Positions 7,304 through 15,306 of a DNA stretch of 50,194 nt are shown here, one piece after another. The DNA is from Cytophagaceae bacterium (GTDB lineage Bacteria; Bacteroidota; Bacteroidia; Cytophagales; Cytophagaceae). The stretch is taken from the NCBI GenBank assembly GCA_025454925.1, contig JALONM010000021.1, positions 1 through 50,194 on the forward strand, in the 5' to 3' direction. Position numbers and translations under genes: made by a program. Numbering within the stretch: the first letter of the stretch is position 1; each line of letters starts with the position of its first letter. A model generated the notes under the pieces. The model worked only from the letters and a program-made list of their open reading frames with translations. It did no database searches and was not told where the DNA came from.

Positions 7304-8302
7304 TCATGAAATTCTGTTTTTATTTCGGAATAAATTTTCAAGCACCTCTATATTTCTCGCAGATCCAATGTAAAAGGGACACCGCTCATGCAGGTGGTGA
7401 ACTTTTTTGTTGAGGATTTCCGAAAACCCATCGCTGGCTTTTCCATCAGCCTGCGAGGCCAGAAAGGCTAGAGGATTGCATTCATACACCAGCCTCAGTT
7501 TTCCACGTTCATGTTTGGCTGTTGGTGGATACATGAAAATTCCACCATGCATCAGTATTCGGTGAAAATCTGCTACCAGCGCTCCGCTGTACCGATGCTG
7601 CATAGGGCGCAAATCTTCCGGATCATGTATCTTGGCAAATTTTAAAAAATGACGAATGGCAGGTGGAAAAGTAAAATCATGACTTTCATTGATGCAATAG
7701 TACATGCCAGGATTAGGGATTTTTACATGTGACTGCTCCAGGCAATACACTCCTAGTTCATGGTCGTAGGTAAATACATGTACTCCATTTCCTGTGGAGT
7801 ATACCAATACCGTGGCAGGCCCAAACAAAACATAACCTGCCGCTACCAATTGTTTTCCTGGTTGCATAAAATCAAGTTCCGATACAATATGCCCGGAAGA
7901 TATGCGCTTATAAATTCCAAAAATAGTACCGCTACTTCCGTTGCAACTCAAGTTGGAACTGCCGTCTAAAGGGTCTGCGACTACAATATATTCGCCTGTT
8001 AATGGGGTTTTACTATCAAAAGTATGGAAATCTTCCATTTCCTCAGAAGCATATCCCGCAACGGAAGCTGTGTTTCCAAGTGCCATTAATAATTGTCGGT
8101 TGGCATACAAATCCATTTCTTTTTCCCTGGAACGCCAATCTGTTGCCTGCTCAAACGATTGCTGAGGACGCCGCAATGTGAATTGAATTTTTTTTGTCGC
8201 CTGATGTAAGGATTGAAGTATGTCGTATAACTCAGAAGGGAAAAATTCGGAATTCCATTGTTCTTCCAATATGAATTCCTGTAGTGTGATGGCCGTTTTC
8301 AT
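7304..8302 (-). CDS. fbp: Class 1 fructose-1,6-bisphosphatase
   Basis: 332 residues, the normal length for FBPase I. It hydrolyses fructose-1,6-bisphosphate to fructose-6-phosphate in gluconeogenesis, in the cytoplasm. Metal-binding residues are visible: SEE at 86-88 and ADPLDGSSN starting at 109 (Asp110, Asp113). Further family motifs are RYSGALVADFHRILMHGGIF and PTAKHERGKLRLVYECNPLAFL, which contains the substrate-binding and catalytic-site Lys/Glu. The start is the ATG at 8302 (MKTAITLQEF). Nothing unusual is seen in the sequence. It stands alone, convergent with the PKD lipoprotein. Confidence 0.96.
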   Translation of the reverse strand: MKTAITLQEFILEEQWNSEFFPSELYDILQSLHQATKKIQFTLRRPQQSFEQATDWRSREKEMDLYANRQLLMALGNTASVAGYASEEMEDFHTFDSKTPLTGEYIVVADPLDGSSNLSCNGSSGTIFGIYKRISSGHIVSELDFMQPGKQLVAAGYVLFGPATVLVYSTGNGVHVFTYDHELGVYCLEQSHVKIPNPGMYYCINESHDFTFPPAIRHFLKFAKIHDPEDLRPMQHRYSGALVADFHRILMHGGIFMYPPTAKHERGKLRLVYECNPLAFLASQADGKASDGFSEILNKKVHHLHERCPFYIGSARNIEVLENLFRNKNRIS

Positions 8303-8678
8303 AGTAAGGTTTTTTTATGTTGAAATACTTTAGAATTGTTATAGCTTGTTCCATAAATAAGAAATCAAATGTGTTGCCCGTTTTTATTTTTATTTCCAAT
8401 TGCTGATTGTTAGAATCTTATGAATCAACACCCCAAAGAATAAGGATAGGTATTTCCTGAATCTGGAATGGTTTATCTTTATTTGGGAACAAGCGATAGG
8501 AAAATCGCATTCAATGGGATTTAGGTTGTTATCCCAAGGAATAAGAATAATCGCCATGTTGATAAATAAGTAGGAAGAAGTTCTAATAAAAAAGTAAATT
8601 GATTTTATACTTGGAGGTGGTTGCAGAATATTCACACAAGTGCGCCTCTTTCTCAGAACTCGTAAACTTTTTTAAGAT
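8303..8678. other. Divergent intergenic region, no gene seen
   Basis: AT-rich leader DNA between fbp (minus) and the membrane protein gene (plus). A minus-strand frame of 81 codons (8390-8635) has no domain, no similarity to a known family that I recognise and the composition of the surrounding leader, so it is not called. A TATACTTG box near 8607 is one mismatch from TAnnTTTG and may serve the plus-strand gene. Confidence 0.4.
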
Positions 8679-9119
8679 ATGGAAAATGATAAAAATTTAT
8701 TATCGGATCAATTCTCGCTATTTGATCAACAAGAACTTATGGCTTACCTTTCCGAAATTGCCCGATGGGGGAAATTTCTTTCCATCGTTGGTTTTGTCAT
8801 GTGTGGAATTTTAGTGCTGACTTCCTTTTTTTTCATGTTTGGACTGAGTTCTTTTTCTAATTTACCAGGAATGGGAAACATGTCTTTTTTGGGGATCTTT
8901 TATTTATTGTTTGTAGTCATATACTTTTTCCCTATCTACTACATGTATAATTTCTCTGTAAAACTGGGGACTTCAATACGTGAACAAAGTTTTGACTTGT
9001 TTTTGATGGGCTTTCAAAATTTAAAATCCGTATTCCGATTCATCGGAATTTTCACACTCATCTTGCTATCCTTTTATGCCATCGCTCTTTTGATAGGATT
9101 GTTAGCGGTTATCTTTTAA
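8679..9119 (+). CDS. Small membrane protein, DUF5362-like
   Basis: 146 residues. A soluble N-terminal segment (about 1-27) is followed by membrane helices at roughly 33-58, 70-90 and 118-143. The motif MAYLSEIARWGKFLSIVGFV resembles the start of the DUF5362 family found in Bacteroidota, where the function is unknown. The cytoplasmic loop contains SVKLGTSIREQSFDLFLMGF. A small gene of unknown function follows 75 bases downstream on the same strand and may be co-transcribed, ahead of a strong terminator. Confidence 0.75.
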   Translation: MENDKNLLSDQFSLFDQQELMAYLSEIARWGKFLSIVGFVMCGILVLTSFFFMFGLSSFSNLPGMGNMSFLGIFYLLFVVIYFFPIYYMYNFSVKLGTSIREQSFDLFLMGFQNLKSVFRFIGIFTLILLSFYAIALLIGLLAVIF

Positions 9120-9194
9120 TAGAATGGCATACCATTTGAAAGGGTTACTCGTTATAAACAAGTATATAGTCAATTACCAAACAGAAAATGGGTT

Positions 9195-9416
9195 ATGAAA
9201 ATAGGATATAAGAAAATTGTGGAAGAACTGAGTTCGGAAACTTTAATTTATTTTATTGACCTGTTGGGCAGAAAGCAGGGAACCCTGAGAGCGTATTCCA
9301 ATGCTGGCAGTCAAATCCGTGAAAACATGCTCCTTTATACCCAAGAATACCTGGATGGTGAGGTGCAAGGAAATACGGTATATTACCGTTTGTACAAGGA
9401 ACCCGTCCTGAAATAA
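9195..9416 (+). CDS. Small hypothetical protein
   Basis: 73 residues, no signal or membrane segment and no recognised domain. It reads as a compact soluble protein (helix about 6-25, then mixed charged segments, ending YYRLYKEPVLK). The support for it being real is the ATG, balanced composition, same orientation as the membrane protein upstream, and a strong rho-independent terminator 26 bases after its stop. Function cannot be assigned. Confidence 0.6.
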   Translation: MKIGYKKIVEELSSETLIYFIDLLGRKQGTLRAYSNAGSQIRENMLLYTQEYLDGEVQGNTVYYRLYKEPVLK

Positions 9417-9441
9417 GTCTTGATTTACATTGTGTTCATAG

Positions 9442-9473
9442 ATCCTGGTCTGTAAAGACCAGGATTTTTTTTT
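9442..9473 (+). terminator. Strong rho-independent terminator
   Basis: ATCCTGGTCT (9442-9451) pairs perfectly with AGACCAGGAT (9456-9465) over a GTAA loop, followed by a run of nine T. It separates the 9195 gene from the CHAT gene. Confidence 0.92.
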
Positions 9474-9546
9474 ATCTTGAAAAGAAAAGATAGTTTCGGT
9501 AAAAGACTATTCTTGGGTTTCTTACTTTTATTTTTTGGGTTTGAAT

Positions 9547-12159
9547 ATGAAAATAAAAATGAACTACTGGTTACTTCTTTTTTTTGTCTGTACTCTTTTA
9601 CCCTTAAAAGCTCAGGAAGCATGGGATTCATGGTTAGAAAAAGCCAACGCACAGGTAGAACGAAAGAATTTTAATCAAGCGTTGTTGTGCGCAGAAAAAG
9701 CCCAGGCCATGGTTTATGAGCTTCATGGAAAACAATCAAGAGAAGCACTTTATGTGCATGGCTCTCTTGAATTTTTATACGACAAACTAGGTTATTTTAA
9801 TAAAGCACTGGCCTTGTATCAGTTGGATGCAGAAATACTTACCACTTTAAAAAAAGAAAATACCAACTTATATACCGATGTTTTGACCAATACGGGCTTA
9901 CTCTTGGAGCGTTATGGGAGGTATACTGAGGCCGAAGCTTTATATAGGAAATCATTGGATTTGCAGGGAGCACACACACCATTACAGGAAGTCTCTTATT
10001 ACAACACACGGAAATACCTGGCCAATATTCAATTTTATTTTCGTCAATACGAGGTAGCCCTGGAACAATACAAACAAGTGCTAGATTGGGAAACCTCGTA
10101 TTATGGAGAAGATCATCAACTTCGTTCTATTACCTTGCACAACATAGGTGTTGTGTATTTACACCAACGTCAATGGGAGCCAGCCCGTGCTTATCTATTA
10201 CAAGCCTTGAATCTGGCAGAACAAATTTTTACTCAGAAAAGTGAATGGTATGCGGATTATGCCAATAGTATCGGGAATTTATATCTCGAAAAAAATAGTC
10301 TTGATTCCGCATTTACCTGGTTTAAAAAAGCAGAAACCATTCGACGTCAAGTTTCCGATGTTAATCATCCGGATTACGCCAGCATTATCGCTAATCAGGC
10401 GAAGGTGTACAAAGAGCAGGGCCGTTGGGAACTTGCCCTGCAGCGTTATCAGAATGCCCTGGAAGTCATTGCCCGCGCAGTAGGAGAAAATTGTCCTTTA
10501 TACATTCAGGTTTTATACGAATACATTGAAGTATTGGAAAAGAAGAATTCTTTCCCAGAAACCAATGCGGCCTACCAGCAATTGCATTCCTTACTAATGT
10601 ATCAGGTAGAACAGGTATTTCCGGGATTAAGCGAATCGGAAAAATCTTCCTACTGGCAGCGATTTGCCCCGTACATAAATGCCTATCGAAAATTTTGTTT
10701 AGTTCACTATGCACAACATCCGGAGTTGAAAGAAGCTTTATGGAAGCAAGTACTCCAAACCAAAGGCATCATTGCGGAATCCATGAAAGAAATGTTGCGG
10801 CCCCCTGCCGATTCAAACCAACAAGTATGGCACGATGCCTGGAGAGCACTTCGATACCGCTATGCCGATGCCCTGCGCATGTCCCAATCCGAAAGAGAAA
10901 AGAATGCCATGGATCTAAAGCAGTTATCGTATGAGATCAATGAGTTGGAGAAAAAAATGGCTTCTTCTGTTCAGCGCCCTAAGACAGATTGGGTGCCAGG
11001 ATCAGAACAATGTAAACTTCAATTAAAAAAAGGAGAGGTCGCAATAGAATGGGTGCGCATTGAAAAGAGCGAAGACGAAATTATTTACCTGGCCTTAGTG
11101 CTTAAACCTGAAAATACGGGTTTGGAATGTGTTGTATTTCCGAATGGGAAACTGATGGAAACAAAATGGCTGAAGTATTATCAAAATTGCATTCGATTTA
11201 AAACACAAGACACCTTGAGTTATGCGTCATACTGGAAATCCTTGCAACCATATATGGAAGGATGCACTACATTGGTTATGGCGCCAGACGGAGTTTACAA
11301 TAAAATCAATGCACTTACTTTTTGGAATCCGGAAAATAAAAAGTACCTGGCCGATCAACTGCACTTGAAATGGGTTCATAGTTTGAGATTTTTAAAAGAG
11401 CCAACGCCTGTATTTTCGATGCCCACGAATGGATTATTGTTGGGAGCTCCGGCGTTTTACCATCCTTCCGATTCCAACACTTTATCCGATAGGAAAAGTG
11501 ATCAACGGGCTTTGTTGCAAGGGCAAAACATAAGTGCTTTGCCTGGAACGGAAAAGGAATTGAATTCAATAGCTTCAGTGCTTATGCAATATAAGGTTTC
11601 TCATGTACAAAGATTAGGACTTCAAGCCAGCGAAAAAACACTTAAACAAGCGGCTTCTCCGGAGGTGCTGCATTTGGCTACGCATGGATTTTTTAACGAA
11701 GAAAATACTCAGGCAAAGGCACCATTAAAAGGCATTAGCCCTTTCGCTACCTCGGCTTCCAATCCTCTTTTTAATTCCGGTTTGATTTTAGCCTTGGCAG
11801 GATCACCGTCTAGGCTGGAAGGTTCAGAAGATGGGATCATCACCGCGTATGAAGCATTGTCCTTGCCGCTTGAAAAAACAAAGCTCGTGGTTCTTTCAGC
11901 TTGCGAAACCGCTTTGGGAGAAATTAAAAATGGGGAAGGGGTTTATGGCTTGCAACGTTCTATGAAGTTAGCCGGCGCTAATTATTTACTCATGTCCTTG
12001 TGGAAAGTGAACGATGAAGCTACTGCCGAATTGATGCATCATTTTTATAAGTATCTGTTTGCTGTAAAAGATCCGGTAATGGCACTGCAGATGGCTCAAG
12101 CGGAGGTGCGTAAAAAATATCCCTCTCCGTATTTTTGGGGAGCCTTCATTGTGTTATAA
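9547..12159 (+). CDS. TPR repeat protein with C-terminal CHAT protease domain
   Basis: 870 residues. A short signal-like segment (LLLFFVCTLLPLKAQ) is followed by TPR repeats over about residues 25-340 (YGRYTEAEALYRKSLDLQ, LHNIGVVYLHQRQWEPARAY, IIANQAKVYKEQGRWELALQ). A helical linker leads to a CHAT (caspase-like) domain over about 585-870. The catalytic His lies in LHLATHGFF (His713) and the Cys in VLSACETALG (Cys786), both present, and the protein ends YFWGAFIVL as CHAT proteins usually do. Such TPR-CHAT proteins are common in Bacteroidota and cyanobacteria; substrates are mostly unknown. The signal peptide suggests export. Start chosen at the ATG 9547; an in-frame TTG at 9535 and ATG at 9559 are alternatives. 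Confidence 0.9.
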   Translation: MKIKMNYWLLLFFVCTLLPLKAQEAWDSWLEKANAQVERKNFNQALLCAEKAQAMVYELHGKQSREALYVHGSLEFLYDKLGYFNKALALYQLDAEILTTLKKENTNLYTDVLTNTGLLLERYGRYTEAEALYRKSLDLQGAHTPLQEVSYYNTRKYLANIQFYFRQYEVALEQYKQVLDWETSYYGEDHQLRSITLHNIGVVYLHQRQWEPARAYLLQALNLAEQIFTQKSEWYADYANSIGNLYLEKNSLDSAFTWFKKAETIRRQVSDVNHPDYASIIANQAKVYKEQGRWELALQRYQNALEVIARAVGENCPLYIQVLYEYIEVLEKKNSFPETNAAYQQLHSLLMYQVEQVFPGLSESEKSSYWQRFAPYINAYRKFCLVHYAQHPELKEALWKQVLQTKGIIAESMKEMLRPPADSNQQVWHDAWRALRYRYADALRMSQSEREKNAMDLKQLSYEINELEKKMASSVQRPKTDWVPGSEQCKLQLKKGEVAIEWVRIEKSEDEIIYLALVLKPENTGLECVVFPNGKLMETKWLKYYQNCIRFKTQDTLSYASYWKSLQPYMEGCTTLVMAPDGVYNKINALTFWNPENKKYLADQLHLKWVHSLRFLKEPTPVFSMPTNGLLLGAPAFYHPSDSNTLSDRKSDQRALLQGQNISALPGTEKELNSIASVLMQYKVSHVQRLGLQASEKTLKQAASPEVLHLATHGFFNEENTQAKAPLKGISPFATSASNPLFNSGLILALAGSPSRLEGSEDGIITAYEALSLPLEKTKLVVLSACETALGEIKNGEGVYGLQRSMKLAGANYLLMSLWKVNDEATAELMHHFYKYLFAVKDPVMALQMAQAEVRKKYPSPYFWGAFIVL

Positions 12160-12214
12160 CGTTAAACTCATGCGCGCTTATGGTGTTACATCTATGGAAA
12201 ATAACGTATAGACG

Positions 12215-12805
12215 ATGCAAAATTTATTGCCCCGGGATGGTGAGTTGTATTACCAGCCTTCTGCCTGGAATATAGAGGAAGCCCAGCATTGGCAGCAGGA
12301 ACTTATACATACCATTCCCTGGCAGCACGACGTTGTTAAGATGTATGGCAAACTCATTACCACACGCAGGGAAGTGGCTTGGTTTGGAGATTCTGCCTTG
12401 AGTTATACCTATTCCGGAAGTACTAAAATTGCCCTTCCCTGGACACCAGCCTTAAAGCTCATCAAAGAAAAAGTAGAGCGTTTGTCAGGTACATCATTTA
12501 ATACTTGTTTGATTAATCGATACCATCATGGAGGAGAAGGGATGTCCTGGCACAGTGACGACGAGCCGGAATTGGAGCCTAGAAGCACCATTGCGTCCGT
12601 TAGTTTTGGTGCCGCACGCAAGTTTGAATTCAAACATAAGCATACATCGCAAACACTAGATCTGCTGTTGGAAAACGGTAGTTTGTTGCTCATGAAAGGC
12701 GTCATTCAAGAATTCTGGAAACATCAACTTCCTGTTTCTTCCAGAATAAAGGAAGAACGCCTCAATCTTACCTTTCGGGTGCGAAGGACTACGGCTCCAG
12801 AATAA
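12215..12805 (+). CDS. alkB: AlkB-family 2-oxoglutarate/Fe(II) dioxygenase
   Basis: 196 residues, the size of the short ALKBH2/3-like AlkB proteins. These repair alkylated bases in DNA by oxidative dealkylation using 2-oxoglutarate and O2. The double-stranded beta helix is clear: NRYHHGGEGMSWHSDDE supplies the His-x-Asp iron ligands, WKHQLP the distal His, and ERLNLTFR the Arg that binds 2-oxoglutarate. IASVSFGAARKFEFKHK and SLLLMKG are further family motifs. It lies 55 bases after the CHAT gene on the same strand and overlaps the end of the convergent bglX by 17 bases, so no terminator is found between them. No Ada/adaptive-response gene is adjacent. Confidence 0.93.
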   Translation: MQNLLPRDGELYYQPSAWNIEEAQHWQQELIHTIPWQHDVVKMYGKLITTRREVAWFGDSALSYTYSGSTKIALPWTPALKLIKEKVERLSGTSFNTCLINRYHHGGEGMSWHSDDEPELEPRSTIASVSFGAARKFEFKHKHTSQTLDLLLENGSLLLMKGVIQEFWKHQLPVSSRIKEERLNLTFRVRRTTAPE

Positions 12806-15047
12806 ACTCTTCGGTAAGCAGTGTTGCCGAGCTATTGCCTGCCATTACCTTAAATTTTCCTGGTTCAGTTCGGAAATTCAACTGAGAGTCGTGGAAACCG
12901 AGCGATGCTATTGGGATAGCAAAGTACACTTCTTTTTCCATTCCAGGCGCCAGGGTGATTTGTTCAAAAGCTTTTAATTCTTTGATGGGCCTTACGACCG
13001 AGCCAGTGACGTCTTGCAGGTAAAGTTGAACGGTTTCTTTACCCATAGATTTCCCTGTGTTTTTTACAAGCAAACTCACCCGGAGAGTATCATCGGATTG
13101 ATAGATTGATTGCTTTAGATGAAGTTGGGAAAAGGAAAACTCAGTATACCCCAATCCATGTCCAAATGGAAATTGAGGTGCATATCCGAGGTCAAGATAG
13201 TGCGAAGTATTTCCGAGGCTGCTTTGCCAGGCTCCTACGGGAATGCTATCCAGGGGTATAAAGCTGCTTGCTGAGGCTGGTCTTCCAGTGTTGGTGTGGT
13301 TGTAATACAAAGGAAGTTGAGCGCCCGATTTGGGCCAGGTTACCGGAAGTTTGCCGCTGGGATAGGAGGTACCATAAATCAAGTCAAACAAAGCGGGACC
13401 TCCCATGGTGCCAGGATGCCACATCATAAGCACCGCATGCACATGAGGCAATACCGCTTGAATATCCAACGGTCTTCCTGCCATCAGAACCAAAATAATT
13501 TTCTTTTTTGTTTTGGCTAATTCTAAAATTAATTTTTCCTGATTACCTGGTAATCTAATATCGGCGCGGCTATGGGCTTCTCCGGATAAAATAGCTTCTT
13601 CTCCGCCAACAAAAATAATCACCTCTGATTTTTTTGCCGCAGAAATTGCCGCCTTGAAATAGCTTTCGTCTTTGCTACGGCTGTAAGGAAGTCCTGCGGC
13701 ATATTGAAACGGAATGCCTTTTTGTTCCCAGGCTTTTTTAGGGGTAATGGCGTCGTTTGGATTTCCATCAAAGGTCCAGGTACCAAGCTGTTCTCTTGCC
13801 GCATCAGCAAGCGGACCTAGGAGTGCTATTGAAGTTTTCTGGGACAGTGGCAAGGTGGATGCCTGGTTATGGAGTAATACAGCGCTTTTAATAGCCGCGT
13901 CTTTCGCTTGGCTCAGATGTTCCTGAGATAAAACAGGAAATAAATTTCGATCTTTAAAATACGGATTCTCAAAGAGGCCGAATTTGAGTTTGGTGCGAAT
14001 AATGTTTCGCACCGCCTCGTTCAGTTGTTCTTCTTTTAAAAATTTTTCTTGGATCAATTGTTTCAGAAATCGTTCGTAAGTTTTACTAGTCATTTCCATA
14101 TCCAATCCGGCGCTCATGGCTTTATAGGCCGCATCCTTTTCGTCTTCAGCATACCCGTGTGCAATTAATTCCTTGTTGGCATTCCAATCGCTAACCAGAA
14201 ACCCGGAGTATTTCCATTTTGTTTTCAATATGTCTTGAATGAGATAGCGGTTGGCTGTGCATGGAACACCATTGAGATCCTGAAACCCTGCCATAAAAGT
14301 TCCGGCACCGGCTTCTACTGCGGCTTCAAACGGTTTTAAATAGACATCGTGTAAAACAGGCAAAGATACCTGAGCCGTATTATAATCACGTCCTCCCTCT
14401 GCCGCTCCATAAGCGGCAAAATGTTTGGCACAAGCAATCAGGCTGCCCGGTTTGCCAGGTGACGATCCTTGAAAGCCCCGGATATAGGCAACAGCCAGCT
14501 TGCTGGCCAGGTAAGGGTCCTCGCCAGGAGATTCAGCAATACGCCCCCAACGAGCATCCCTGCAAATATCCAGCATGGGTGCAAAGGTCCAATGAATGCC
14601 TTGAGAATAGGCTTCATGTGCTGCAATCGCAGAGGTGGTTTCTACCAGTTCCATATCCCAGGAGGCTGCCAATGCCAATGGAATCGGAAACATTGTTTTA
14701 TATCCGTGAATTACGTCACGGCCAAACATCAAAGGTATTTTAGACCTGCTTTCTTTCATGGCAATTTCCTGCAAAGCCATTACCTGCTGCGGGTTGGTGA
14801 GGTTAAGAACAGCACCCACTTCTCCTTTTCGTACTTGTTCTATTAATTCCTGGCTAAGTTCTTTGGAACGACTGGATGTTCCACGCAAATTGAGTTGCCC
14901 AATTTTTTCTTCTATACTTAATGTTTTTAAAATGCTGTCTACCCTGGCTTCCAAAGTATGCTGAGCCCAACAACCCTTCGTAGAATCAAAATAAAATATA
15001 CATGCTATACTAAGGATAAGGGTAAGGAAATAACGGGATCGGAGCAT
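12789..15047 (-). CDS. bglX: GH3 beta-glucosidase, BglX type, exported
   Basis: 752 residues, close to E. coli BglX in length and layout. A signal peptide (residues 1 to about 29, ending GCWAQ) targets it to the periplasm. Then come the GH3 N-terminal barrel (PLMFGRDVIHGYKTMFPIPL, AESPGEDPYLASKLA, CAKHFAAYGAAEGGRDYN), with the nucleophile Asp in GFLVSDWN, the C-terminal alpha/beta sandwich (VGGEEAILSGEAHSRADIRLP, around residue 480) and a fibronectin-III-like tail (GKETVQLYLQDVTGSV). It would release glucose from beta-linked oligosaccharides. No SusC/SusD or other glycan-utilisation genes are nearby, so it is not part of a visible PUL. Confidence 0.93.
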   Translation of the reverse strand: MLRSRYFLTLILSIACIFYFDSTKGCWAQHTLEARVDSILKTLSIEEKIGQLNLRGTSSRSKELSQELIEQVRKGEVGAVLNLTNPQQVMALQEIAMKESRSKIPLMFGRDVIHGYKTMFPIPLALAASWDMELVETTSAIAAHEAYSQGIHWTFAPMLDICRDARWGRIAESPGEDPYLASKLAVAYIRGFQGSSPGKPGSLIACAKHFAAYGAAEGGRDYNTAQVSLPVLHDVYLKPFEAAVEAGAGTFMAGFQDLNGVPCTANRYLIQDILKTKWKYSGFLVSDWNANKELIAHGYAEDEKDAAYKAMSAGLDMEMTSKTYERFLKQLIQEKFLKEEQLNEAVRNIIRTKLKFGLFENPYFKDRNLFPVLSQEHLSQAKDAAIKSAVLLHNQASTLPLSQKTSIALLGPLADAAREQLGTWTFDGNPNDAITPKKAWEQKGIPFQYAAGLPYSRSKDESYFKAAISAAKKSEVIIFVGGEEAILSGEAHSRADIRLPGNQEKLILELAKTKKKIILVLMAGRPLDIQAVLPHVHAVLMMWHPGTMGGPALFDLIYGTSYPSGKLPVTWPKSGAQLPLYYNHTNTGRPASASSFIPLDSIPVGAWQSSLGNTSHYLDLGYAPQFPFGHGLGYTEFSFSQLHLKQSIYQSDDTLRVSLLVKNTGKSMGKETVQLYLQDVTGSVVRPIKELKAFEQITLAPGMEKEVYFAIPIASLGFHDSQLNFRTEPGKFKVMAGNSSATLLTEEFILEP

Positions 15048-15306
15048 AAGAGTCCTACGTGGGTTCGGTTCAGGTATAAGTGAATGGTAAGGTACTCATT
15101 GAAATGATAAAATACAAAGTACTTCCCCTTGAAAATAATAGCTTCCTCGAATGGAAACAACGGTTTCTTTTGCTGCGTTGAAGCCAGACAAAAGACCCTT
15201 AAAACCCGTTTTTTCCTTTTTATTCTTTGTTCATATTTAGTACATTGGATGGATTTTGTTCAGGCATGGTAATTGTTTTTTTACTGGCATGTCTGTTAAA
15301 CAGGTG

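Noticed and set aside
8390-8635. Minus-strand frame of 81 codons upstream of fbp
   Set aside because: No family, no signal, leader-like composition, and it would interrupt the fbp promoter region.
15241-15248. TACATTGG as a -7 box for prc
   Set aside because: The nearest TTTG (15226-15229) is only 11 bases away, too short for the Bacteroidota promoter spacing.
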